Shown here one piece after another: positions 1 to 6,096 of a stretch of DNA of 10,276 nt. The stretch is from the NCBI GenBank assembly GCA_947178685.1, contig CAMWZE010000028.1:1-10276 (forward strand), written 5' to 3'. Under the pieces are notes generated by a model. The model did not search any database. It saw nothing but the letters and a program-made list of their open reading frames with translations, and was not told the origin of the DNA. The first letter of the stretch is position 1. Every line of letters begins with the position of its first letter. A program made the translations under genes and the position numbers. The DNA is from an uncultured Porphyromonadaceae bacterium (GTDB lineage Bacteria; Bacteroidota; Bacteroidia; Bacteroidales; Muribaculaceae).

Positions 1-411
1 CGCGACGACGAGGCAGCTCTCGACACAAGCGACGGGGACGATGAGCGCGAAGACTTCATCCGCGCCAACCTCGCCGCCTCTCCCCACGGCCACAAGATTC
101 GCCTTCACATCGGCGATGCCTCAGAGCTGATGAACCAATGGGCACCCGGTGAGTTTGATCTTATATTTATGGATGCCGACAAACGTGCCTATCCCCTCTA
201 TTACGAGAAAACCCTACCTCTCCTCCGACCGGGTGGCTATATCATTGCCGACAACACTCTCTGGGACGGACATGTAACCGAAGTTAATCCTCGTGCTCCG
301 CAGACACTTGGAATTATGCGCTTCAACGATATGGTAGCAGCCGACAACAGAGTGGAAAAAGTTATAATACCACTCAGAGATGGTCTAACTATCATACGCC
401 GCATACCGTGA
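1..411 (+). CDS. Class I SAM-dependent O-methyltransferase, 3' part
   Basis: The frame is open from the first base of the window to a TGA at 409-411, so the 5' end lies outside; 136 residues are visible of a family that is usually about 210-220 long. Family features seen: a GDA turn (residues 38-40 of the fragment), the FMDADK block (56-61) that carries metal- and substrate-binding aspartates in Methyltransf_3 (caffeoyl-CoA O-methyltransferase-like) enzymes, LRPGGYIIADN (75-85) with the second metal-site D-N pair, and a closing strand GLTIIRR. Such enzymes move a methyl group from S-adenosylmethionine to a hydroxyl; bacterial substrates are mostly unknown. A very acidic stretch (fragment residues 2-18) lies where relatives carry the short SAM-ribose-binding 'E-x-(N/D)-D-E' segment. 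It may be a small insertion, but the missing upstream part prevents a decision. rbfA follows 133 bp later. Confidence 0.9.
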   Translation, partial: RDDEAALDTSDGDDEREDFIRANLAASPHGHKIRLHIGDASELMNQWAPGEFDLIFMDADKRAYPLYYEKTLPLLRPGGYIIADNTLWDGHVTEVNPRAPQTLGIMRFNDMVAADNRVEKVIIPLRDGLTIIRRIP

Positions 412-432
412 CTTCCTCACCTGCACATAAAC

Positions 433-456
433 GATAACCATTCTGAAAACGTTATC
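433..456. promoter_or_regulatory. Short inverted repeat upstream of rbfA
   Basis: GATAAC (433-438) and GTTATC (451-456) form perfect 6-bp arms 12 nt apart in the 133-bp gap between the methyltransferase and rbfA. No U-tract follows, so it does not look like an intrinsic terminator. A second small dyad, CTCC-N8-GGAG, lies at 481-496. No well-formed TTTG-N20-TAnnTTTG promoter was found in this gap; the nearest match is TTG at 491-493 with a poor -7 box. Function is unknown and chance is possible in A/T-rich DNA. Confidence 0.2.
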
Positions 457-544
457 ATATTAGCAACTCTCGCAAACACGCTCCGGTCCGTTGGAGTCGA
501 AACGCGGGGCAATGCATTTTAATTTATAAAAAATTCAAGAAATT

Positions 545-916
545 ATGGAAAGTAAACGCCAGGCAAAAATAGCACGTCTCCTTCAGAAAGAACTAAGTGA
601 GATATTTCGTCGTCAGACAGCCTCTTTAGGGGGCGTGATCGTGTCGGTGAGCGCAGTTCGTGTCTCTCCCGACCTCAGCATCGCAAAAGCTTATCTCAGC
701 ATCTTCCCGCCGGCCAAGAGTCAGGAGATCCTCGCCAACATCAACAAGCAGTCGAAGACTGTGCGCTATGAACTCGCTCAGGCTGTGAAGGAAGTGCTCC
801 GTAAATGTCCCGACCTGCAGTTCTATCTCGACGACTCGCTCGACTATATCGAAAATATCGACCGCCTTCTCGGTCCCGATAAGGAACATTCGGAAGAGAA
901 GAAAGAGGCAGAATGA
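545..916 (+). CDS. rbfA: Ribosome-binding factor A
   Basis: A 123-residue protein of normal RbfA length. RbfA is a small KH-type II fold protein that binds the immature 30S subunit and helps 16S rRNA 5'-end maturation and cold adaptation. The N-terminus SKRQAKIARLLQKELSEI (residues 3-20) is the expected first helix. A strand follows (VIVSVSAVRVSPDL, 31-44), then the A-K-A-Y-L-S-I strand (47-53). The RYELAQAVKEVLRKCPDL helix-turn (74-91) leads to the family's closing F-x-x-D-x-S segment (93-98) and I-x-x-L-L (105-109). The last dozen residues are a charged Glu/Lys tail, variable in the family. The ATG at 545 is the only sensible start because it opens directly on the conserved helix. The stop overlaps the next start (ATGA, 913-916), implying translational coupling to the permease gene. 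Confidence 0.95.
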   Translation: MESKRQAKIARLLQKELSEIFRRQTASLGGVIVSVSAVRVSPDLSIAKAYLSIFPPAKSQEILANINKQSKTVRYELAQAVKEVLRKCPDLQFYLDDSLDYIENIDRLLGPDKEHSEEKKEAE

Positions 917-2151
917 TTTCCAATACCCTTCCGGCCCGCATCGCATGGCGATATCTGAGGGCCCCGAAATCCCATAGCGCCGTAAGCGCAATATCCGTGA
1001 TATCCGTGGTGGGGGTGGCTGTAGCCACCGCCGCCATTATTTGTGTCTTGTCGGTTTTCAACGGATTTCGATCAATACTCTCCGACAAACTTGACATACT
1101 CGCCCCCGACGTGATGGTAACCCCGGCCGTAGGAAAGACATTCACCGACGGTGATTCCGTTGCCAACGTTATAGCCGAGGTAAGCGGAGTCGACATGGCT
1201 CTACCGGCGGTGGTAGACAATGCTCTGGCCATCGTTGACGGACGCGAGATGCCGATAACTCTGCGCGGAGTCGACTTCCAACGCTATCCGGAACTCACCA
1301 GGGTTGACTCCATCATAACCGGAGGTCGCAAACTCGCATCGCTCGACACCAAAGATGTGGTGGCCTCGGTAGGGGTGGCCCGGCAACTCGGATTCTACAA
1401 CGGCGACGTGCCGATGCTCATATTCGCGCCAAGACGGGAAGGGAGGGTAAACATGGCCAATCCTATGGCCTCATTCCTCACCGATTCGGTAAATGTGGCT
1501 GATATATTCCAGGCCATGCAGACCGACTACGATGAAAACAATGTCATCTGCGACATCTCGGTGGCGCGTGATCTTTTCCAATATGATGCAGAAGCCACCG
1601 CAATAGAGGTCAAGGCCACTCCCGGCACAGACGTTGTCAGGCTCGGCACTGAAATTTCCAACCGTCTCGGGACCGACTTTACGGTCAAGGACCGTTATCG
1701 CCAGCAGGAGATGAACTTCCGTATGGTCGAGATTGAAAAATGGGTTACATTTCTTATACTCATCTTCATTCTTGTAATAGCCTCTTTCAATATTGTCAGC
1801 ACCCTCTGTATGCTTGTGCTTGAGAAACAGCAGTCTATGGCTACACTGCTCGCGCTCGGCCTTAGCCGACGCAAAATAGGTGGCATATTCTGGTGGGAAA
1901 GTATGTATGTGGCACTCATCGGCGGTATCTCAGGCGTTATCCTCGGGCTGGCGCTCTGTCTTTTGCAGGAATATTTCGGGCTCATTCGTCTCGGCGGCGA
2001 TCCCTCCATGCTCGTGATACAAGCATATCCCGTGAAAGTTGAGTTCATGGACATAATCTACTCTCTGATACCTGTGATTCTGATTGGTCTCTGCACCGCC
2101 TGGACAGCATCGGCCTTTGCCCGCTCACGTCTCTCGGCACTTCCCTCCTGA
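913..2151 (+). CDS. LolC/LolE-type ABC transporter permease (FtsX family)
   Basis: A 412-residue inner-membrane protein with the layout of lipoprotein-releasing permeases: a short cytosolic N-terminus (PARIAWRYLRAPKSHSAVSA, residues 7-26), TM1 at about 25-49, a large periplasmic MacB-like domain (about 50-275), and three C-terminal helices (about 278-303, 325-352, 381-403). The segment LALGLSRRKIGGIFWWE (313-329) after TM2 is the cytosolic coupling region that contacts the ATPase in this family. In LolCDE, such permeases extract mature lipoproteins from the inner membrane and pass them to LolA. No LolD-type ATPase gene lies nearby, so the partner is encoded elsewhere. Whether this is the LolC-like, LolE-like or fused permease of Bacteroidetes cannot be decided here. 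The start is fixed by the 4-bp ATGA overlap with rbfA, and the next gene has its own promoter. Confidence 0.9.
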   Translation: MISNTLPARIAWRYLRAPKSHSAVSAISVISVVGVAVATAAIICVLSVFNGFRSILSDKLDILAPDVMVTPAVGKTFTDGDSVANVIAEVSGVDMALPAVVDNALAIVDGREMPITLRGVDFQRYPELTRVDSIITGGRKLASLDTKDVVASVGVARQLGFYNGDVPMLIFAPRREGRVNMANPMASFLTDSVNVADIFQAMQTDYDENNVICDISVARDLFQYDAEATAIEVKATPGTDVVRLGTEISNRLGTDFTVKDRYRQQEMNFRMVEIEKWVTFLILIFILVIASFNIVSTLCMLVLEKQQSMATLLALGLSRRKIGGIFWWESMYVALIGGISGVILGLALCLLQEYFGLIRLGGDPSMLVIQAYPVKVEFMDIIYSLIPVILIGLCTAWTASAFARSRLSALPS

Positions 2152-2158
2152 CCCGGAT

Positions 2159-2184
2159 GCCACCCTTAGCTCGCCACCCTTAGC
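2159..2184. repeat. 14-bp period tandem duplication after the permease gene
   Basis: GCCACCCTTAGC occurs at 2159-2170 and again at 2173-2184, separated by TC. It lies 8 bp after the permease stop codon. The two copies are identical and not palindromic, so this is probably a slippage duplication rather than a terminator. Confidence 0.7.
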
Positions 2185-2244
2185 GGTTACACCTATCTTG
2201 CGACTTATTAAACAACTTTTATCCGGCTTTCAACCAAAGTTGGA

Positions 2245-2276
2245 TTTGCTCAATCCGAGAATATGTATTACCTTTG
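2245..2276 (+). promoter_or_regulatory. Bacteroidetes-type promoter for the PHP-domain gene
   Basis: TTTG at 2245-2248 and TAccTTTG at 2269-2276, 20 nt apart, match the Bacteroidetes primary-sigma consensus (-33 TTTG, -7 TAnnTTTG) in sequence and spacing. Transcription would begin near 2280-2285 and leave a leader of about 45 nt before the ATG at 2327. This placement is a main reason for rejecting the longer reading of the following gene. Confidence 0.75.
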
Positions 2277-2326
2277 CAGAGATAGGATTTCCCCTTTCAG
2301 AAACAAAATATTACCTCGCTCTCCAT

Positions 2327-3562
2327 ATGGACGAAAAGAATAATAAAGGGTTTAGAAAGCATTTGCGATTTGCCGGACGCACATTGGCAGCTATCGTGCT
2401 TTTCTTTGTGGCTCTCGTGATCATCACGAGCGTATCTCCTGTATATAATTTCAGTGAGCCACAACCTTTCTCAGGTCCCGACATATTCAATCCTTATGCC
2501 AAAGTAGACACCACCGACCGCTGGAAAAGAGCAAATTTCCATACCCACACACGCGTGAAGGGACCCATCCCTCCCAATGAGTGTGAATACTGGCCCGCTG
2601 AAACCGATGCAGCCTACCGCAAGCTCGGATATGACATCGTGACATTCTCCAACCATAATGAACTGACTCCCCATCCCTACGACTCTACCCTGCAGGTTAA
2701 CGTCTATGAGCATGGATATGGACTGTTCAAATACCATAAGCTTGTATTCGGCGCAAGCAAGGTTAATCCGTTCGACCATCTTGTGCCACTCATCGCTTCG
2801 CAAAAGCAGTTTCAACTTGATTATCTCTCCAAGGATGCCGATTTCATTCAGATGAACCATCCCGCACGCACAATCGGCACCTGCCGAAACCATATGCAGA
2901 AGCTTGAAGGCTATCAGATTATGGAACTCGATGCAGGCAAGACGACTGAGAATGAATATTGGGACTGGTCGCTCAGCGCCGGTCACTACACATTCGGCCT
3001 CGCCAACGACGACCTACATTATGCTGACCGTTCCAACAAGATAGCTCGCCGTTGCAACTTCCTGTCAGTGCCCACAGCTCATTATGACGATCTCAAGACC
3101 ACCCTCCTCAGTGGCGGCTATTACTCCATGCGCATCCCCGACTATGGGAATGGCGACTGGGATGTAAAATATGAGGCCAACAAGCATCTTCCATACGTCA
3201 CATCTATCGGACTTGCCGGAGACACCATCTTCATGGATCTCTCCCAAAAAGCCGACAGCATCAAGGTGTTCGGACAAGATCACGCAACGCTACTTAGCGC
3301 CGTAGATACAGATTCCATACGATATGTGATGAAAGCCACCGACCCCTATGCACGCTTCACTGCATGGTTTCCGGCCGGAGAGGCAATCTACTCAAATCCC
3401 TTTGCCCGATATGATGCCTCAAAGAGCGCAACCCCGTATAGGGAGCCCACCCATACTGTCAACATTCCTCTCACCATACTCTTCAATCTCCTGCTCGTAA
3501 TCCTCTTAGCGATCGACATCCGCCTTCTATACCGAGTTGTACGCAAACCCTCTCATAATTAG
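2327..3562 (+). CDS. Membrane-anchored periplasmic PHP-domain protein (phosphoesterase-like)
   Basis: A 411-residue protein. The PHP (polymerase and histidinol phosphatase) fold uses His/Asp/Glu-bound metals to hydrolyse phosphoesters. Motifs seen: FHTHT (H72, H74; motif I), SNHN (H110; motif II, with Asn where TDH proteins have Asp), NHP (H178; motif III) and DDLH (D229, H231; motif IV). Where many PHP proteins carry a metal-binding Glu (G-x-E), this one reads FGAS (141-144), so the metal site may be altered. A TM helix at about 19-37 follows a basic N-terminus and a second at about 380-403 precedes a basic tail, which places the catalytic domain in the periplasm. The frame stays open back to an ATG at 2084, but the extra 81 residues overlap the permease gene and cross the promoter, and the basic MDEKNN start directly before TM1 fits better. 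The substrate is unknown; the neighbouring EptA-like gene hints at a phosphorylated envelope molecule. Confidence 0.8.
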   Translation: MDEKNNKGFRKHLRFAGRTLAAIVLFFVALVIITSVSPVYNFSEPQPFSGPDIFNPYAKVDTTDRWKRANFHTHTRVKGPIPPNECEYWPAETDAAYRKLGYDIVTFSNHNELTPHPYDSTLQVNVYEHGYGLFKYHKLVFGASKVNPFDHLVPLIASQKQFQLDYLSKDADFIQMNHPARTIGTCRNHMQKLEGYQIMELDAGKTTENEYWDWSLSAGHYTFGLANDDLHYADRSNKIARRCNFLSVPTAHYDDLKTTLLSGGYYSMRIPDYGNGDWDVKYEANKHLPYVTSIGLAGDTIFMDLSQKADSIKVFGQDHATLLSAVDTDSIRYVMKATDPYARFTAWFPAGEAIYSNPFARYDASKSATPYREPTHTVNIPLTILFNLLLVILLAIDIRLLYRVVRKPSHN

Positions 3563-3665
3563 GAATCAGGAATCAGAAGTTATGAATTATGAATTGAACT
3601 CCGCATTATGCATTATGAATTATGCATTATGAATTGTGAATTGTGAATCGTGAATTATGAACTAC
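3563..3665. repeat. Imperfect heptanucleotide repeat array filling the gap and crossing a start codon
   Basis: From the base after the PHP gene's stop to position 3665, the DNA divides into 14 heptamers with one 5-nt interruption (ACTCC, 3598-3602). Units in order: GAATCAG twice, AAGTTAT, GAATTAT, GAATTGA, interruption, GCATTAT twice, GAATTAT, GCATTAT, GAATTGT twice, GAATCGT, GAATTAT, GAACTAC. The core is roughly G(A/C)ATT(A/G)T. The start codon of the next gene (3657-3659) is made from the end of the GAATTAT unit plus the G of the following one. Earlier ATGs in that frame, for example at 3582, run into stops at 3630 and 3651. No promoter-like TAnnTTTG occurs inside the array, so the next gene is probably co-transcribed with the PHP gene. 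Confidence 0.9.
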
Positions 3666-5240
3666 AAATCCTCCCATAAATCGAGCCTATTGCACCGCCC
3701 CATCTCCCTCACTCTCTTCGCTGCTGTGCTCAGCATCTTCACTCTCCTCGCCTACCATTATCCCTTCTTCAGCTATGTTATGAATAATGTAGAAGGGGGC
3801 TGGAACAGTTTCCAAATCACAGCAAGTCTGCTGGTGATTATGCTCGCGCTCAACTTCTTCGCATATTATCTGATCCTCTACCTTTGTCGCATTGTGGGCA
3901 AATGCATTCTGGCCTTCACATTCATAGCGAATGCCATCAGCCTCTACTTTGTGGTAACCTACGATACATTCCTCACCAAGCAGATGATGGGCAATGTATT
4001 CAACACTCGCTATTCCGAGGCGTCCGGATTTTTCTCTTGGGCGTTAATACTATATGTGGTGCTGCTGGGAGTGGTGCCCTGTGTCTACATTTTCATGCAG
4101 AAAGTGAATTACGGCAAATGGAAACGCTTCTTTACCAACACCGGCATCTCCTTAGGTATCAGTATTCTTCTCGCTCTGATAAATATGAACAACTGGACCT
4201 GGATCGACCGGAACTCCACCCAGATAGGCGCCATAATTATGCCATGGTCTTATACGGCCAACAGTATACGCTTCTGGAATGCCCAACGCGAACACAACCG
4301 TAAGGAGATACCTCTCCCCGATGCCCGCATTGCCACCGACAGCAACGACGTATGCATCCTGATAATCGGCGAGTCGGCCCGTCGTGCCAACTTCTCTCTC
4401 TACGGTTACGAACGTCCCACCAATCCTCTCCTTGAGAAAGACAGCGTCACTCCATTCATTGCCGAATCGGCCGCTACATACACTACCGCCGGTGTGAAGG
4501 CTATCCTTGAACACAAACCCACCGGCAAGCTTTATGAAATACTACCCAATTACCTATACCGCAACGGAGTAGACGTCACATGGCGCACAAGCAACTGGGG
4601 GGAGACCCCTCTCCATTTCCCTAAATACTACAACGTTCCGGCTCTTGAGAAGCTGTATCCGAAGGCCGACTCCAGATATGACGGAATACTGCTGGAAAGT
4701 CTGCGCGACTCCATAGCATCCAATCCGGCCAAGAAGGTGTTTATCGTGCTTCACACCAGCACAAGCCACGGACCCACCTACAACCTCAAGTATCCGGCCG
4801 AGTTTGAGCAGTTCAAGCCCGTATGCACAACGGTCGAGATGTCGAAAGCCAACCCGGAGGAACTTATGAATGCCTACGACAACACCATTCTCTACACCGA
4901 CCGCCTTGTGCATGATGCCATCGAGACTCTCCGTGAAATTCCCGACCGTCGTGGAGCCGTTATCTATATCTCCGACCATGGCGAATCGCTCGGTGAGGAT
5001 GGACTATATATGCACGGCCTCCCTATGTCGGTAGCCCCCAAAGTGCAAAAGGAGATACCATTCCTGATATGGACGAACGACAGCACCCTGACACCCGACC
5101 GTAACCGTGAGGCATCTCAGCACAATGTGTTTCATACTGTTCTCGGGTTCCTCGGCATAGACAGTCCGGTATATGATCCCTCTCTCGACCTTCTACGAAG
5201 CACAAGGGACTCCGTTACAACATCGCAGCAAATTCCTTGA
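3657..5240 (+). CDS. EptA-like phosphoethanolamine transferase (alkaline phosphatase/sulfatase superfamily)
   Basis: A 527-residue inner-membrane enzyme, a normal length for the family. Five hydrophobic helices (about 17-36, 51-75, 82-101, 126-147, 163-178) are followed by a periplasmic sulfatase-fold domain from about residue 228. Catalytic features visible: IIGESAR with E239, TYTTAGV with the likely nucleophile T277, LHTSTSHGP (H366, H371), YISDHGESLGE (D440, H441) and H453 in MHGLP. Family members move phosphoethanolamine from phosphatidylethanolamine to lipid A, core sugar or glycan acceptors; which acceptor applies here is unknown. Unlike enterobacterial and neisserial EptA, the periplasmic part has only two cysteines (C233, C390), so the usual set of disulfides is absent. 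The nucleophile region reads SAATYTTAGVKAI, without the cysteine that often precedes it. The start is the first ATG in frame after stops inside the heptamer array, and TM1 begins soon after it. Confidence 0.87.
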   Translation: MNYKSSHKSSLLHRPISLTLFAAVLSIFTLLAYHYPFFSYVMNNVEGGWNSFQITASLLVIMLALNFFAYYLILYLCRIVGKCILAFTFIANAISLYFVVTYDTFLTKQMMGNVFNTRYSEASGFFSWALILYVVLLGVVPCVYIFMQKVNYGKWKRFFTNTGISLGISILLALINMNNWTWIDRNSTQIGAIIMPWSYTANSIRFWNAQREHNRKEIPLPDARIATDSNDVCILIIGESARRANFSLYGYERPTNPLLEKDSVTPFIAESAATYTTAGVKAILEHKPTGKLYEILPNYLYRNGVDVTWRTSNWGETPLHFPKYYNVPALEKLYPKADSRYDGILLESLRDSIASNPAKKVFIVLHTSTSHGPTYNLKYPAEFEQFKPVCTTVEMSKANPEELMNAYDNTILYTDRLVHDAIETLREIPDRRGAVIYISDHGESLGEDGLYMHGLPMSVAPKVQKEIPFLIWTNDSTLTPDRNREASQHNVFHTVLGFLGIDSPVYDPSLDLLRSTRDSVTTSQQIP

Positions 5241-5307
5241 CATATTAAACCGATAGCTGTCAAATGTGAGTGCACGTTTTAACCTTTTTCTATCATTTAC
5301 CACTTTT

Positions 5308-5334
5308 AACAGCTATTCTAAGGCTGTTTTTATT
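5308..5334 (+). terminator. Possible weak intrinsic terminator after the EptA-like gene
   Basis: AACAGC (5308-5313) pairs with GCTGTT (5323-5328), with a possible T-G wobble inside the stem, and TTTATT follows. The stem is short and A/T-rich, so efficiency is doubtful. The left arm can also pair with an upstream copy, ATAGCTGT at 5253-5260 against ACAGCTAT at 5309-5316, giving an alternative fold. Confidence 0.4.
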
Positions 5335-5357
5335 GCGAAAAGTTGTATATTTCGCAA
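5333..5357. promoter_or_regulatory. Perfect 8-9-8 palindrome, candidate operator of the Lrp-type gene
   Basis: TTGCGAAA (5333-5340) and TTTCGCAA (5350-5357) are exact inverted repeats around a 9-nt spacer that contains the TTG -33 element. The 25-bp size and position are right for a dimeric regulator, and Lrp/AsnC proteins commonly control their own genes. Binding by the adjacent regulator is inference. Confidence 0.55.
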
Positions 5358-5373
5358 ATTAATGATAAATTTG
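5343..5373 (+). promoter_or_regulatory. Bacteroidetes-type promoter for the Lrp/AsnC gene
   Basis: TTG at 5343-5345 and TAaaTTTG at 5366-5373, 20 nt apart, fit the -33/-7 consensus. The expected transcript start is near 5377-5382, giving a leader of about 60 nt before the ATG at 5439. Confidence 0.72.
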
Positions 5374-5377
5374 CACA

Positions 5378-5414
5378 ATCATCTCCTCACAAATCATCAT
5401 CTCCTCAATGAGGA
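5378..5414 (+). repeat. 12-bp direct repeats and small hairpin in the Lrp-type gene leader
   Basis: ATCATCTCCTCA occurs at 5378-5389 and 5396-5407, an 18-bp period. The end of the second copy also forms a small stem, TCCTC (5402-5406) with GAGGA (5410-5414). Both copies lie in the predicted 5' untranslated region just downstream of the -7 box. Confidence 0.6.
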
Positions 5415-5438
5415 TCAAACCCCAACTAATCTTCAACC

Positions 5439-5906
5439 ATGGATCGTATCGATAACTTAGACAAGAAAATTCTGAACATCATCATGAAGAACGCCCGTAT
5501 AGCTTCAAAGGACGTAGCCTTGGAGTGTGGCGTTTCAAGGGCTGCCATCCATCAGCGCATACAGCGACTGATTGAGATGAAAGTCATCACCGGATCAGGC
5601 TATACAGTCAACCCCAAGGCTCTCGGATACAACACATGCACTTATGTGGGTGTAAACCTTGACAAGGGTTACATGTATCGTGAGGTAGTGCGTGAATTGG
5701 AGAAAATTCCCGAAGTGGTTGAATGTCACTTCACCACAGGCCCGTATTCAATACTGATAAAAGTATATGCACAAGACAACCAGCACCTTATGGAGCTTCT
5801 GAACGATCAGATCCAGCACATCTCCGGCGTGTCGGGCACAGAGACACTGATCTCTCTTGAACAGAGTATGAATCGCCAGATCTATATCAACACCGACGAA
5901 GACTGA
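5439..5906 (+). CDS. Lrp/AsnC-family transcriptional regulator
   Basis: A 155-residue protein, the usual length for this family. An N-terminal winged helix-turn-helix (about residues 4-60) opens with the typical NLDKKILNII (6-15), then KDVALECGVSRAAIHQRIQRL (24-44) as scaffold and recognition helices, and the wing ending in NPKALGY (58-64). The C-terminal RAM effector domain (about 66-141) has the expected V-x-E-C-H-x-x-T-G pattern (94-101). These proteins form dimers to octamers that sense amino acids or other small metabolites and regulate amino-acid or global metabolism. The ligand cannot be read from sequence; the usual G-D/x-Y-D turn reads GPYS (101-104). The gene stands alone, with its own promoter and palindrome upstream and a strong terminator behind. 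The start at 5439 begins a standard family N-terminus; a longer frame opening at 5266 is a different frame and not a gene. Confidence 0.93.
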   Translation: MDRIDNLDKKILNIIMKNARIASKDVALECGVSRAAIHQRIQRLIEMKVITGSGYTVNPKALGYNTCTYVGVNLDKGYMYREVVRELEKIPEVVECHFTTGPYSILIKVYAQDNQHLMELLNDQIQHISGVSGTETLISLEQSMNRQIYINTDED

Positions 5907-5918
5907 CACATCACCATA

Positions 5919-5955
5919 ATGCCGGGAATATTCACCGATATTCCCGGTATCTTTT
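5919..5955 (+). terminator. Strong intrinsic terminator after the Lrp/AsnC gene
   Basis: ATGCCGGGAATAT (5919-5931) pairs with ATATTCCCGGTAT (5938-5950), a 13-bp stem with one G-T pair and a 6-nt loop, followed by CTTTTC. It starts 12 nt after the stop codon. The near-symmetric form means it could also end transcription from the other side, though no convergent gene is present. Confidence 0.85.
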
Positions 5956-6016
5956 CAAACATGACCATTAACCCGCCGACAGATCCATTTTTCCAGCCAG
6001 CAGAATTCAATTTATA

Positions 6017-6032
6017 TACACGAAACCGTGTA
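6017..6032. promoter_or_regulatory. Dyad upstream of the YfhO-family gene
   Basis: TACACG-AAAC-CGTGTA is a perfect 6-bp inverted repeat 64 nt before the ATG at 6097. It lies after the strong terminator, so the following gene must have its own promoter here. The closest -7 match nearby is CAggTTTG (6039-6046), without a clear -33 partner. The dyad could be an operator or a leader hairpin; neither is shown. Confidence 0.35.
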
Positions 6033-6096
6033 CAAGAGCAGGTTTGTCGCAGGTGTTCAATCCTCATAACCAACTCTCAATCATAGATACTCAATA

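Noticed and set aside
491..520. Promoter for rbfA
   Set aside because: TTG is followed by TGcaTTTT, which misses two of the six key -7 bases; too weak to annotate.
741..1232. Minus-strand open frame of 163 residues across rbfA and the permease gene
   Set aside because: It is a shadow of two convincingly conserved plus-strand genes, and its Thr/Ser/Ala-rich translation shows no domain.
2084..2326. N-terminal extension of the PHP-domain protein by 81 residues
   Set aside because: It overlaps the permease gene by 68 bases, crosses the well-formed promoter at 2245-2276, has no family-like content, and would bury the membrane anchor behind an unrelated stretch.
3563..3656. CRISPR array
   Set aside because: The repeats are 7 nt, contiguous and without unique spacers.
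5266..5460. Possible 64-residue gene before the Lrp-type regulator
   Set aside because: It runs through the terminator-like stem, the palindrome and the promoter, overlaps the regulator start in another frame, and its composition is that of A/T-rich non-coding DNA.
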